A DNA stretch of 64,000 nucleotides. It comes from Candidatus Auribacterota bacterium (GTDB taxonomy: Bacteria; Auribacterota; JAFGBW01; JAFGJP01). The translations under genes were made by a program, and so were the position numbers. Under the pieces are notes generated by a model. The model was given only the letters and a program-made list of their open reading frames with translations. It made no database searches and was not told the origin of the DNA. Position 1 is the first letter of the stretch. Every line of letters begins with the position of its first letter. Shown in pieces: positions 38,770-49,415 of this stretch. The stretch is taken from the NCBI GenBank assembly GCA_023144635.1, contig JAGLFH010000014.1:1-64000 (forward strand), read 5' to 3'.

Positions 38770-40455
38770 ATGCGTAAATTATTGAAAATATTCATGTTTC
38801 TTTTTTTTCTGTGTGCAATAGCTATAGGAGGAGTTTTTTTACTTTTAGGCCGTGAAAAGATGTTAGTTCACTTAGAAGACATTAAGGCTTATATGATGGA
38901 AAATGTAGAGTTTTTGGAAGTAGAAGAGAAAGAACCGGAATATATTACTTTATATTTAAAATACGGCGGTACTGTTGTATCAGGCCCATTATTAAGTGAA
39001 ACCGATACAGAATTTACTGTTCTTTGGAAAGAGCAGGAATTTGTAATTGAAAAATCACAGGTATTAAAAGTTAAAAGGAAAGGTGAAGCAATAGAGTGGG
39101 AATATAATAATCCTATGGTAATAAAGCTTAAAAACGGATCGGTTTTAGATGCCTGTATAAAGGATATTAAAAAAAACAGGGCGGTGATCGAAAGTTCTTT
39201 AGATGGCAGTTCATATGAGACAGAAGTAGATATAAATGATGTTGAACATCTTGTTTATAAGCCCATTAGCAATAAAGAAAGCAGGGAAATAGAAAAAAAA
39301 ATAAAGAAAAATTTTCCTGGGATGAAATTCTACGGAGAAGGAAATGTAACGATTGTTACTGATGCAAATATTAACTGGGTAAAAGAATGCAGAAAAAATA
39401 TACGTGTTACTTATACTCAGCTTTATCTTAAATTCTTTGAGGTTTTTGAAGGTAGAGAACCCTCTTTCCAGAATTATATTGTTATTTTTGATAATTATGA
39501 AGATTTTGTAATGCATGCGATAGAGGATGGTGTTCCCGGCTGGGCAGTGCTTGGCTATTATCATACAGAAGAGAAAGTCACCTACCTTTTTAATGTGCTT
39601 GGTGATAACTTTTCTAAAATAGTATATGAACTCTTTATAGGAGGTACAACGCGCTCCATAGATGCTCAAGCTGATATGATAAAAAACAGTTATAGGGACG
39701 GTCATTCTGCAATAGTCATAGATGGACAAGCTAAGTATATTAAAGATAAAATTTGGCAGATGTATAACTATATTTTAAGTGACTGTAGAAATATAACTAT
39801 AACTACATTAAGGCATGAATTTACGCATGCACTTTTCAGTAATTGGGGTATTCAAAACGTTAAAGTCTCTAGATCTGAAAAAAAGAGGAAAATGTCAAAA
39901 AAAAGAGAAGAGATCTTTGGTTCAGGAGATAAAGAAAAGAAAAAAAGATGGATAGAAAACCTTGTTGCATATGTAGGTGAAAATGAAGACTATGATGTTA
40001 AAGCATCCAATTCATGGATAGTGGAAGGACTTGCCACTTATTCTGAGACATACCCTGTTGGGCAGCAGAACGACAGATGGCTGTACACTTTTCAGGAAAT
40101 GATAAGAAATGATGAGGTATATCCTCTGGAGGTGCTTACATATTATAAAATAGGAAGTTTTCCCGGTATGTCTGCTCCTGCAATGTTAAATGCTTATTCA
40201 CAAAGTTGGGCTTTCACTACTTTCCTAATGAATGTTTACCCTGATGAAGTTGTCCTTTATATGAAAAGATCATGTTCTGAGGGTGTTCGCTCAGATAAAG
40301 AAGAACTGGCACTTTTTCTGGAATGTCTTAATAAAACATCAAAAGAAATAGATACTGAATTTGTAGAGTATATAAAAGCTAAATATGAACCTCTTGATGA
40401 TCCTACAGTAAAACAGCTTCTGTATATTCACAATCTGTTTAAAGAATTCATGTAA
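38770..40455 (+). CDS. membrane-anchored gluzincin-type metalloprotease-like protein
   Basis: LRHEFTHALFSNWG (HExxH) ... WIVEGLATYSE; N-terminal TM. Confidence 0.75.
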   Translation: MRKLLKIFMFLFFLCAIAIGGVFLLLGREKMLVHLEDIKAYMMENVEFLEVEEKEPEYITLYLKYGGTVVSGPLLSETDTEFTVLWKEQEFVIEKSQVLKVKRKGEAIEWEYNNPMVIKLKNGSVLDACIKDIKKNRAVIESSLDGSSYETEVDINDVEHLVYKPISNKESREIEKKIKKNFPGMKFYGEGNVTIVTDANINWVKECRKNIRVTYTQLYLKFFEVFEGREPSFQNYIVIFDNYEDFVMHAIEDGVPGWAVLGYYHTEEKVTYLFNVLGDNFSKIVYELFIGGTTRSIDAQADMIKNSYRDGHSAIVIDGQAKYIKDKIWQMYNYILSDCRNITITTLRHEFTHALFSNWGIQNVKVSRSEKKRKMSKKREEIFGSGDKEKKKRWIENLVAYVGENEDYDVKASNSWIVEGLATYSETYPVGQQNDRWLYTFQEMIRNDEVYPLEVLTYYKIGSFPGMSAPAMLNAYSQSWAFTTFLMNVYPDEVVLYMKRSCSEGVRSDKEELALFLECLNKTSKEIDTEFVEYIKAKYEPLDDPTVKQLLYIHNLFKEFM

Positions 40456-40483
40456 GGTTTTCATGCTGCGCATGAAAGAAGGT

Positions 40484-40532
40484 TATAGGTTCTGGGATCT
40501 AGGTTCTAGCTAGAACCTAAAACCTAGTACCT
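40484..40532. repeat. 7-bp phased palindromic array
   Basis: TATAGGT TCTGGGA TCTAGGT TCTAGCT | AGAACCT AAAACCT AGTACCT; central 20-bp perfect palindrome TAGGTTCTAGCTAGAACCTA. Confidence 0.75.
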
Positions 40533-40546
40533 CAAAGCCTTTTTTC

Positions 40547-41653
40547 TTATGCTTCAATATCAATTACATTTTCTTCATTATTTTTTGCTTCAGGATCATT
40601 ATTTTTTTCACTTATCAGAATATTATCCTCCGCTTCTTTTTCGCTTATAGGAGTAAGGATGTTCATTGTGAATTTCAGTATTTCTTCATGTTTTTCACTG
40701 TATTCAAATTTTACTTCTTTTACTTCAACAATTGATTTGAAGAAATCTTGAGATTCTTTTTTATCTTCCATAAATTTTTTCAGCAGTTTATTCAGAAAAT
40801 GATAAACATCTTTTGCAAAAAACTCATTATCTTTATTTATTCCTTTAACATCTGTTAAATTATCAGAAAAGAAGTTGTTTAGTCTCGAATCTGATTTTAT
40901 AGGTTTTTTATCAAAAGAAAGAAGATCCATAAACAAATTTTCCGGGCCTTTTAATCTTGAAACATTTTTATTGATCATTGATCCTTTCACCTTAACGGAT
41001 AATTGTTTTACACTTTCAGTGGTAATATTTAATTCTCCTGTTTTGGTATTCATAGAAATACTTATAGATTCAGACATCAAAGCTGTTATTTCCCTTTGTG
41101 CCTGAAACTTTGAAAATGATTTATTTGATCTATATCCATTACTTATTATATTGCTTTTCGAATAATTATCATTAAAACTAATCTCTTTGGATGAGGAAAA
41201 AGAAAGATCTATTTGTTCAATTCCTGTTGCAAGGCTTTCTCTCAAGGAATCAACTATTCTTCCGACATAATCGTTTGTTTCATTCTCTGAAAAACCTGAA
41301 GTTAAAAAAAGATTTGTAAAATCATCTGCAAGCTTCATAAAAGGATCATTTTTAATTTCAGTGATTTCAGAAGAACTTTTTAACTCTTCAATAGAACTTT
41401 TTGAATTACTGATATCCTCATCAATGTTATCTTCATTTTCCTTTTTACTTGTAATATATTGATCTGTAATTAAAGGTTCATAAGTTAGAGATAAACTCAT
41501 GGTTTTTGTTCGTGTGATAGAAGCTTCCGCAGAAAAACGGGTAAGAGAATCTGATACTTTATTGTTTTTGGGTTTTTCTAATTGGTCTGTCGAAATACGT
41601 TTTGGCAACAATGTTGCCGAGGACCACATAGGATCCAGTGCTCTAATATCCAT
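40547..41653 (-). CDS. hypothetical protein
   Basis: 368-aa ORF, RBS-like GGGAGG upstream. Confidence 0.6.
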   Translation of the reverse strand: MDIRALDPMWSSATLLPKRISTDQLEKPKNNKVSDSLTRFSAEASITRTKTMSLSLTYEPLITDQYITSKKENEDNIDEDISNSKSSIEELKSSSEITEIKNDPFMKLADDFTNLFLTSGFSENETNDYVGRIVDSLRESLATGIEQIDLSFSSSKEISFNDNYSKSNIISNGYRSNKSFSKFQAQREITALMSESISISMNTKTGELNITTESVKQLSVKVKGSMINKNVSRLKGPENLFMDLLSFDKKPIKSDSRLNNFFSDNLTDVKGINKDNEFFAKDVYHFLNKLLKKFMEDKKESQDFFKSIVEVKEVKFEYSEKHEEILKFTMNILTPISEKEAEDNILISEKNNDPEAKNNEENVIDIEA

Positions 41654-41891
41654 ATTTACCTCCCGATTTTGTGTTACCCCACTATAAAATCGGATTTTAA
41701 AACTTAAACTTTAAGAAAAATTAAAAAATGTTTTTAAGAGTCTTGTACTTAGCTGGTAATAAGCATGTTATGGACTAACACTTTTTATAATAATGTAAGG
41801 AAAGAGTATCAATTGACAAAAATGATATTTTTTAAATGTGGAAAAAACAACTTTTTATGGATATCATAGATTAATAAATAAGGAGTGCATA

Positions 41892-42899
41892 ATGGGCAAT
41901 TCATTTAGAAAAAGACATGCTGTAATAATCTTTATTATAGTTGTTACCGTCTGTACAATTATCCTTATATTCAAATCTCATGAAATATCAGATCTTGATA
42001 ACATAAAATTTATTGAGCTTGAAGAGATCGGTGTCTTAACTGAAGACGGTAAGATAGAGTATGTTAAAAGCTTTGATCCTGATGAAAAAGTTGAAATTGA
42101 TATAGAGAAAGATATAACAAATAGAAGAGAAGAGACTGATCCGGAACCGGATGATAAAAAGGAATGCTGGCAATGCGGGAAGATGATAGGCTTTGCAGAA
42201 ACGAAATGTCCAAAATGTCGTGCAATGCAGCCAGATACAGATACAGACATTGACGGTATGCCGGATTATTGGGAGCAGTATTACAAGCTTGATCCTGAAA
42301 ATGAAGATGATGCAGAAGAAGATCTTGATAAAGACGGATTTACTAATCTTAAAGAATTCAGGCATGGAACAAATCCTATGGATCCTAAATCAAATAGGAA
42401 TACAAAAGAAACACATTTTGAGGTTATTAAAATTTATCGTCTTCCGGTGGAACTTTTATTTAGAGGCTATGTCGAAAAGGAAGAAGGTTATACTCTTACT
42501 CTTAACTGGGAGGGGAAAACCGGAAAAACGTATTTTAAAGAAGTAGGAGATTCTATCCACGGATATGAGATCATTGAATTAAAAAAAATAATTGAGAGAT
42601 CAAAAAGATATGGTGTTCCTGTTGAAATTGATAAGTCATATATAATATTAAGAGATAATATGACCATGCAAAGATTAAGGTTAAGACTTAATAAGGTCTA
42701 TATTACAAGGGAGCTCTATGCCAGAATAAAGGAGAATAGATCAGGTAAGGTCTTTAATGTTCATGCAGGGAGCAACTTTCAGGTGATGATAGATGATAAA
42801 GAGGGTATTAAGGAAACATATACTGTCAGTAAAGTATTGATAGATCAGGTCTTTTACAAGGATAGTATTGGTAATGAATATAATAGCTCCTGGAGATAA
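41892..42899 (+). CDS. membrane-anchored protein with zinc ribbon and TSP3-like calcium-binding motifs (Amuc_1099-like layout)
   Basis: CWQCGKMIGFAETKCPKC; DTDTDIDGMPDYWEQYYKLDPENEDDAEEDLDKDGFTNLKEFRHGTNPMDPKSN. Confidence 0.7.
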   Translation: MGNSFRKRHAVIIFIIVVTVCTIILIFKSHEISDLDNIKFIELEEIGVLTEDGKIEYVKSFDPDEKVEIDIEKDITNRREETDPEPDDKKECWQCGKMIGFAETKCPKCRAMQPDTDTDIDGMPDYWEQYYKLDPENEDDAEEDLDKDGFTNLKEFRHGTNPMDPKSNRNTKETHFEVIKIYRLPVELLFRGYVEKEEGYTLTLNWEGKTGKTYFKEVGDSIHGYEIIELKKIIERSKRYGVPVEIDKSYIILRDNMTMQRLRLRLNKVYITRELYARIKENRSGKVFNVHAGSNFQVMIDDKEGIKETYTVSKVLIDQVFYKDSIGNEYNSSWR

Positions 42900-43055
42900 A
42901 ACAGATTTACTCTTTTATTCTTGCAGGCGTCATGAACTTATCATGCATAACACCGCATTACGCATCACAATTTTTATTTGTACTCTTTAATAAAAGGGAG
43001 TATTATAAAAGAATAGGTCTTAAATAAAAAGATCATTAGTTTATCTGGGAGATAT

Positions 43056-43424
43056 ATGCAGGAAAACATAAACGAAAATTTTAATGAAAAAAGAGCTTGT
43101 CCGCGTTATAGAGTAAAATATAATGCGACTGTATCTGTAAATACAAGAAAAGTCGGAACTACTATCGTTGATATATCTGAAATGGGAGTAGGTTTAATGT
43201 TATCTGAGAAGGTCAATAGAGGTGACATGCTTGATGTTAATATTGATGCAGGAAATGAGAAATGTCCAAAAAATATAAATTTAAAAGCTATGGTTGCATG
43301 GACCGGAGATCAAAATCAGGAAGGCTTTGTCAAGGTAGGTCTTGAGATAATAAAAATATCAGTTGAAAATTATGAGATTTTAACAAAGCATATTCAAGAG
43401 CTTTCACAAAAAGACGAGGAATAA
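43056..43424 (+). CDS. PilZ domain protein
   Basis: KRACPRYRVKY...TTIVDISEMGVGLML. Confidence 0.85.
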   Translation: MQENINENFNEKRACPRYRVKYNATVSVNTRKVGTTIVDISEMGVGLMLSEKVNRGDMLDVNIDAGNEKCPKNINLKAMVAWTGDQNQEGFVKVGLEIIKISVENYEILTKHIQELSQKDEE

Positions 43425-43477
43425 CATTATTGTATTTTATTAGAGTTTATCAAATTTAAGAATTCGGGGGAGTTCTT

Positions 43478-44233
43478 ATGCCTGATGATAATGATTTAAA
43501 TCAAAATGATAGAAGAGAGCATCCGCGTTATAATGTTCAATATTTAGCATGTGCTACTTTGCACGGAAAAAAACTTGGTTCAACAATTATTGATATATCT
43601 GAAAGTGGTGCAGGAATACTGCTCCCTAAAGAGGTTCATAAAGGTGAACAGATAGATATTACCGTAAGATGCGGTCCAAGTAAGGAGCATATCAGAGAAA
43701 TTAATCTAAAAACAAAAGTTGTTTGGATAGATGAGAATGAAAATGATGACGATGATATGTGTAGAGCTGGTCTGCAGATCATAGATGTTGCACCAAAAGA
43801 TCTTGAAATATTAAAAAAGAACATTCAGGAGATTTCCGGAAGACAGAAACGAATAGCAGGAATTGAAATAAGTGAGAGAGTTGTTCTTATTATTGAGGAC
43901 ACAAAAGCTCTTAGTTATATCCTAATGTTTGATCTTCAGAAAAAGGGTTTTTCAACTATTTTAGCTGAAAAGGGAGAGAAAGGCATTGAGCTTGCAAAAA
44001 ACGAACTGCCCGACATAATCCTTCTTGATGTAATGCTTCCTGGGATAAACGGTTTTGAAGTCTGCAGAAGACTGAAAGAAGATGATCAAACAAAAAAAAT
44101 ACCGATTATCATAATGAGCGTAAAATCTCAATCTGATGATATATTGAGAGGGCTTGATGCAGGAGCAGATGCTTACATTGTAAAATCTCATGGTTTTGAA
44201 AAGCTTTATGAAAGGATATTGGAACTTATTTAA
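43478..44233 (+). CDS. PilZ domain - response regulator receiver fusion
   Basis: RREHPRYNVQY...STIIDISESGAGILL, then VVLIIEDTKAL...IILLDVMLPGINGFEVCRRLK. Confidence 0.9.
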   Translation: MPDDNDLNQNDRREHPRYNVQYLACATLHGKKLGSTIIDISESGAGILLPKEVHKGEQIDITVRCGPSKEHIREINLKTKVVWIDENENDDDDMCRAGLQIIDVAPKDLEILKKNIQEISGRQKRIAGIEISERVVLIIEDTKALSYILMFDLQKKGFSTILAEKGEKGIELAKNELPDIILLDVMLPGINGFEVCRRLKEDDQTKKIPIIIMSVKSQSDDILRGLDAGADAYIVKSHGFEKLYERILELI

Positions 44234-44413
44234 GACTCCAGACTGATGGAACGCTTCGCTGGAATTATATAAATTGCCGTCCTCCTTCGGCGGACTTATC
44301 GCACGTTCACAGAGAAAAATTCAGGTTTCAATCTCCCCTTTTTAGATTTTTATAGCAAATTTGTGGGGGAAGAAAACCTTCTGCGTTTTTTCTGTATTAA
44401 AGGTAGAACGTAT

Positions 44414-44447
44414 GTAGGGGCGGGCCTTGTGTCCGCCCGTGTAAAAG
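44414..44447 (+). repeat. GTAGGG-[stem]-CCGTGTAAAAG hairpin cassette
   Basis: GTAGGGGCGGGCCTTGTGTCCGCCCGTGTAAAAG. Confidence 0.75.
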
Positions 44448-44467
44448 TAAAAAGTGAGTCTTCCTAA

Positions 44468-44540
44468 TTATTTTATAATCATCAGCGGAGCTTTCCTTGA
44501 ACCAGTTAACGTTTTAACAAGTCAACCAATTAACTATTAA
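44468..44540 (+). repeat. head module plus 8-bp phased array
   Basis: TTTTATAATCATCAGCGGAGCTTTCCTTG then AACCAGTT AACGTTTT AACAAGTC AACCAATT AACTATTA. Confidence 0.8.
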
Positions 44541-44684
44541 TCCCTCTGTGCTTTTCGTGGTGAATTCTTTTCCTTCCTATTGATCTTTCATGGTAAAATA
44601 GTATAAAAGTAATAATAATATGAATTACAAAGCTAATAGACAAAAACACAAAAGAAATAAAGTGATAAAAAAGTATTTTGTTTT

Positions 44685-45338
44685 ATGTTTATAAAATCTA
44701 TTTTCTTATATGTTTTTATTTTTATGCACAGTCCAGTCTTTGGATATTCAGATAATTATAAAATTCCTGATAACCATTTAACAAAGTTAAGTAAAGAAAT
44801 AGCAAAAGAGATAAATATTGCAAGAAAGGATCCCCAAAAATATGTTTTAATTTTAGAGGAATTTAAAAATAAATATGATGGGAAAAGTCTAAAGCTGCTT
44901 AATAAAAAGATCATTACTACAAAAGAAGGGACAAGGGTTGTTGATGAAGCTATTAAATTTTTAAACAAAATATCTTCAATGCCTCCATTAAAGTTCTCAT
45001 CAGGTATGTCAAAAGGTGCAAGAGATCATATAAATGATATATCTTCAACTAACATTACTGGCCATAAGGGTAAAGATAAAAGCCTTCCCGGAATAAGGAT
45101 AAATCGTTTTGGGGAGTGGAAGCTGGCTGTTGGGGAAAATATTTGTTATGGTTTTAATACTGCTCGTGAGATAGTAATATGGATGATCGTTGATGACGGG
45201 TTTCCCACAAGAGGGCATAGAATAAATATTTATCGGAGTGATTTTAGGTTTGTCGGAGTAGCTTTACAGGAACATCCTTTATATGAGTTTATTTGTGTAA
45301 TTACTTTTGCAGGTGAATACTTGGATACTAATAATTAA
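44685..45338 (+). CDS. CAP/SCP superfamily secreted protein
   Basis: INIARKDPQKY...LKFSSGMSKGARDH...GHKG...GENICYG...DDGFPTRGHRINI...FRFVGVA. Confidence 0.9.
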   Translation: MFIKSIFLYVFIFMHSPVFGYSDNYKIPDNHLTKLSKEIAKEINIARKDPQKYVLILEEFKNKYDGKSLKLLNKKIITTKEGTRVVDEAIKFLNKISSMPPLKFSSGMSKGARDHINDISSTNITGHKGKDKSLPGIRINRFGEWKLAVGENICYGFNTAREIVIWMIVDDGFPTRGHRINIYRSDFRFVGVALQEHPLYEFICVITFAGEYLDTNN

Positions 45339-45342
45339 AAAC

Positions 45343-46575
45343 ATGAAGAAGATATTAATTTATTTAACTTTAATTCTTTTTTTTGGAAGCTGTAATTCTT
45401 CTGCCTATTGTGAAGATAAAAATTCTGAAAATATTCTAAAAACAGGAATAAACTTTCTTAACGGCTATGAGATAATTGATGTAAATATTAAAGATCCTTC
45501 ATCTTTAATGGAATGGATAAAAAAAACAGAGAATGAAATAAGCTCTTTATTAAGGAACAATTTTGATTATCAAGATATTCTTTTACAAATAGATCTTCAC
45601 AGAGAACGTAATGCTGATATTGCCTTTTCATCAAGACCCAGGCTGAACCCTCAATTAAAAACGCAGCTTCTGAACAAAATAAATAAAAAAAAGCTTCCAC
45701 GCGTTATTTTTGTAGATTTTTCATTTCAAATTTATTTTAGATTTCCTTATAGAGAAAAATATGCAGATATTACTTTTGAACCGGTATTAGAAAATAGAAT
45801 AGAAAATTCGAAGAGTTTATTTAGGAGTGCATCTAAAGCAGAAAAGTTAGAGCTTTTAAAAAAATTGGCTGTTCAAATTATACTTCCTGTGATAACAGAA
45901 TATTGCCTTGCCTCAGAAGTGCAGTTCGAGGGTATTCGTAATATAGGGTTTATGTTAAGGAGTATTGATTATAGTCAGGAGATTGATATAAAAAGTAAGA
46001 CTGTTAATAAATATGAGTTCTGGCAAGGTGTTTTAGAACAAGCCGAGGGAAATGAGCTTATAGCTTGTGCTCAAGTTTATTTATATGTGGCAAACGGTTA
46101 TATTTTTGAGGCAAAACAGCTGGCAGATATAATAAAGATATTTGCTTATAAGGAATTTGCATCTGATTATTTTTTAAAAGAATTGGATTGGAGATTAAAA
46201 TATTATTTGAAGGATTCTGAAAAAGAGAAGGAAAAAACACCTAAAAATTTTAAAAATAATAAATACAAGGAATTCAAACAGATGGATCTTGAAAATATAT
46301 TTAAAACAACTCACGATATGAATAAGGTAAAAAAACAAATATTGAGATATGCAGATATTGCTTTTGAAATTGAAGAATATGGGCTTGCTGCCCATCTTTA
46401 CCAGCACATAATGTTTTTTTTAGAGCCCAGGTTTTATGAAAATAGAGATATGTTATCATATTTTTTATATTGTCTCGAAAAACTTGGTGTAACAGAAATG
46501 AAAGAAAATTATCGAGGCGATCATTTAGAAAATTTCAAAAGAATAGAAACTTTTTTAGAAGCAAAGTCTAAATAA
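45343..46575 (+). CDS. putative lipoprotein of unknown function
   Basis: ATG 45343 gives MKKILIYLTLILFFGSCNSS lipobox. Confidence 0.65.
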   Translation: MKKILIYLTLILFFGSCNSSAYCEDKNSENILKTGINFLNGYEIIDVNIKDPSSLMEWIKKTENEISSLLRNNFDYQDILLQIDLHRERNADIAFSSRPRLNPQLKTQLLNKINKKKLPRVIFVDFSFQIYFRFPYREKYADITFEPVLENRIENSKSLFRSASKAEKLELLKKLAVQIILPVITEYCLASEVQFEGIRNIGFMLRSIDYSQEIDIKSKTVNKYEFWQGVLEQAEGNELIACAQVYLYVANGYIFEAKQLADIIKIFAYKEFASDYFLKELDWRLKYYLKDSEKEKEKTPKNFKNNKYKEFKQMDLENIFKTTHDMNKVKKQILRYADIAFEIEEYGLAAHLYQHIMFFLEPRFYENRDMLSYFLYCLEKLGVTEMKENYRGDHLENFKRIETFLEAKSK

Positions 46576-46583
46576 CAGAGCAT

Positions 46584-46631
46584 AAAAAAATACCCGGCTG
46601 ATTATTGATATTTTCAACCGGGTATTTTTTA
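46584..46631. terminator. bidirectional terminator between convergent genes
   Basis: AAAAAATACCCGG ... CCGGGTATTTTTT. Confidence 0.8.
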
Positions 46632-46641
46632 TGTTTGATTT

Positions 46642-47154
46642 TTACGCGAGTATGTCAAACAAATTATTATTAGATTCTGAAGAACTTTCGTCATCTTTCT
46701 TTGTATCATACATTAATGAAAGTCCGTCATCTTCATCAATTTCTCCATCTTTATCATCATCAATACCATTATCAGGAATTTCAACTTCAAAAGTTTCTTC
46801 TGTTTCAGATGAAGATTCAGTTTTTTTGGCTTCACCTGATATTTCAGCCTGCATGTATTCAGAACCACTTAATAAAGCTTTGAGCTTTTCCTGCCTCATT
46901 GCAATTCTTTGTTTAAGCTTTTCTTTTAATTCGCTTTGATCGATCAAAGAATCACCATTAGAATCGATTTTAGCAAATTTATCATCAGGGATCTTAAATT
47001 CTGATGAATCTAAAAAGCCGTCATTATTAACATCCTTTTTGCTCATAAGTTTTTCGAACATCTTATCGAGCCGATTTTCCGGATTTAATGATTTTGCTTT
47101 ACCAAACATTTCGTATTGAGAGCAATCCCCTCCGCTTATAGCTTCAATACTCAT
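46642..47154 (-). CDS. EF-hand domain protein
   Basis: DVNNDGFLDSSEF and DSNGDSLIDQSEL EF-hand loops; acidic C-terminus. Confidence 0.85.
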   Translation of the reverse strand: MSIEAISGGDCSQYEMFGKAKSLNPENRLDKMFEKLMSKKDVNNDGFLDSSEFKIPDDKFAKIDSNGDSLIDQSELKEKLKQRIAMRQEKLKALLSGSEYMQAEISGEAKKTESSSETEETFEVEIPDNGIDDDKDGEIDEDDGLSLMYDTKKDDESSSESNNNLFDILA

Positions 47155-47511
47155 TATTAACCTCCTCTCGCTTTAGTTTCGTTTATACAAAATCCGACAT
47201 AATAATGAGAAGCAAGAGATATGCCTAAATGGCAATATGGATGTAATATGCTTATTATAAGCATGTTACATGTTAGATGAAACCTTGATCATGTGAAAAT
47301 ATAGGAAAAAAATACCATTTAATAGGAAAAAATACTTATCATATTTGGAACTAAACTTCAGCTTTTAAGGACTAAAAAGAAAAGCAATGATAAAATTATA
47401 AAAAGGATATTTTTATGAAAAATACAGAAAAGATCATAGTTTTGCTAATAGGTATCTTTTTTTGTTATTTAGAAACTTCTTTTATTTTATTTCAGAAATG
47501 ATGGTGTTTGA

Positions 47512-47543
47512 TTTACACGGGCACAGCACGCTGTGCCACTACA
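47512..47543 (-). repeat. GTAG-[stem]-CCGTGTAAA hairpin cassette
   Basis: TTTACACGGGCACAGCACGCTGTGCCACTAC. Confidence 0.75.
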
Positions 47544-47619
47544 TATTTTTATCTGTGAACTTTGTGGCAAATTTATAATAATCGCGCTGTAGCGCACCTT
47601 TTTTGTTACTTGGAATTTT

Positions 47620-48561
47620 TTACGAGGTTCCTCTTCGATTGATCATATAATTTGAGCCGGTAAGTTTTTTTACTTCTTTTTTTATTTCACTTGCTATTAC
47701 GCTTGCTTCACCGGGATGTTTTATACTTATTACTTTAAGGTCGACTACAGCGAGTGAGATTGAAAGAAGCGGAAAACGCTGGCAAGAGCCTTTTCTATCT
47801 TTGCTTTCAATATATCCTCTTATACGGTCTTTTTCGTTTATAAGAGTAGGAATGACCATGTCAAAGTTCTGGATCATTTGTTTGCAGGTTTCTTTAACTA
47901 TTGATGAAGGAACAATAAAGAAAAAATCATCTCCGCCTACATGGCCTACAAAGCTGTCTCTTGAGCTTAATCTTCGGACAACATTTGTAATTATCTTAGC
48001 TGTCATACGTATAGCTTCATCTCCTCTTGCAAAACCATACCGGTCATTGAAAGCTTTAAAATTATCAAGATCAACATAACACAGAGCATAGGATTTTTTC
48101 ACTCCGATTATTTTTTGTATATTGGCCATTATAGTGTAATTTCCAGGAAGTCTTGTAAGTGGGTTCGCGTCAAGGTTTAAAGAGCCTGAAGATTCTCTAA
48201 GCTGTATTCTTAAGAGTACTTCTTCTGGTCTTACAGGAAATAATATAAAGTCATCACAAAGAAGTTCCGGAATAGACAAAAGATAGTCGAGTGTTTCTTC
48301 TCTTGTAAGTAGTATAAGGGGAAGATGTTTATAGGCAGAATCATTTTTTAATGTTGTCATGAAATCTTCCCACCCAATAGTTTTTGTAGACACAATGATG
48401 ATGTCTGGAGGTTCGTTATAAACGTGAGAAACAGCTTCCTTTGCATCGGAGTAATCGTAGACAAAATAATTTTTGTTTGCAAGTATCTGTCTTATAGAGT
48501 CATAGGTGTACTTTTTTTCATGAAGGCAGAGTATTCTTTTTTTTTTGATTTTTTGCTTCAC
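47620..48561 (-). CDS. REC-like - GGDEF-domain protein
   Basis: KKRILCLHEKKYTYDSIRQIL (receiver-like) and YCVDLDNFKAFNDRYGFARGDEAIRM...VGGDDFFFIV (GGDDF). Confidence 0.85.
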   Translation of the reverse strand: MKQKIKKKRILCLHEKKYTYDSIRQILANKNYFVYDYSDAKEAVSHVYNEPPDIIIVSTKTIGWEDFMTTLKNDSAYKHLPLILLTREETLDYLLSIPELLCDDFILFPVRPEEVLLRIQLRESSGSLNLDANPLTRLPGNYTIMANIQKIIGVKKSYALCYVDLDNFKAFNDRYGFARGDEAIRMTAKIITNVVRRLSSRDSFVGHVGGDDFFFIVPSSIVKETCKQMIQNFDMVIPTLINEKDRIRGYIESKDRKGSCQRFPLLSISLAVVDLKVISIKHPGEASVIASEIKKEVKKLTGSNYMINRRGTS

Positions 48562-49415
48562 TTCATGTCCTCTGGGACAAGATGTTGAAGAGCACCGATC
48601 TCAGGTGCGATATTTTCAGCAATTTTATCTATCTGATCCTGTGTTAACGGGATCTTTTCTTCGCAAATAGGATCAATAGGTTCAAGAGGAAAATCTTCTT
48701 CAGCTCCTCCTCCCATACCTCGGATCATCATGTCTGACAAAGATGTGACCATTACACGCATATGAAAGCCAGATGCATCTTTTACAGCATGATGAGATCC
48801 TATTGGAATTATAAGTTTTTCAGGTAATGTCCATTTTTCACAGATCCATTGACCAATATTTGCATGATCAAATCCAAGCATTTCCTGTTCTGTTTCCCAA
48901 ATAGTCCTACCGGAGGTACGTGCTTTTTCTATTACATGTTTGTACTCTTCAGGAGCTTCTATGTGAAGAATTACCTTTCCTATATCATGTAAAAGACCTG
49001 CTACGGCAAATTCTTCTACATCCTGCATTGAAAGCTCATTTGCAATAGATCTTGCAGCCAGAGAAGATGCTATAGAATGGCGCCATAGGGGAAATGCATC
49101 TGAAGAAAGATTTTCAAAAATATTAGATGTTATTATCAAGCCCTTTACAGCATCATATCCAAGAAGAACAAGTGCATGAGAAACAGTGCTTATCCTTCCG
49201 GGAAATCCATAGAAAGCGGAATTTACAAGTTTTAACAGTTTACTTGTGAGAACCTGATCTTTGCTGAGTTCCTTTCCAATAGCATCCATAGATGTTTTTG
49301 GGTTTTTTATCATTTCAGTAAATTTGCTGAGAAGATTTGGAAGAGTCGGGATGTTAGTTAAACGCTCAACTTTTTTGCGGAAAGAATCTTTATCAATAAT
49401 AAGTTCAGTGCTCAT
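48558..49415 (-). CDS. HDOD domain protein
   Basis: LPNLLSKFTEMIKNPKTSMDAIGKELSKDQVLTSKLLKLVNSAFYGFPGRISTVSHALVLLG...AGLLHDIGK. Confidence 0.93.
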   Translation of the reverse strand: MSTELIIDKDSFRKKVERLTNIPTLPNLLSKFTEMIKNPKTSMDAIGKELSKDQVLTSKLLKLVNSAFYGFPGRISTVSHALVLLGYDAVKGLIITSNIFENLSSDAFPLWRHSIASSLAARSIANELSMQDVEEFAVAGLLHDIGKVILHIEAPEEYKHVIEKARTSGRTIWETEQEMLGFDHANIGQWICEKWTLPEKLIIPIGSHHAVKDASGFHMRVMVTSLSDMMIRGMGGGAEEDFPLEPIDPICEEKIPLTQDQIDKIAENIAPEIGALQHLVPEDMK

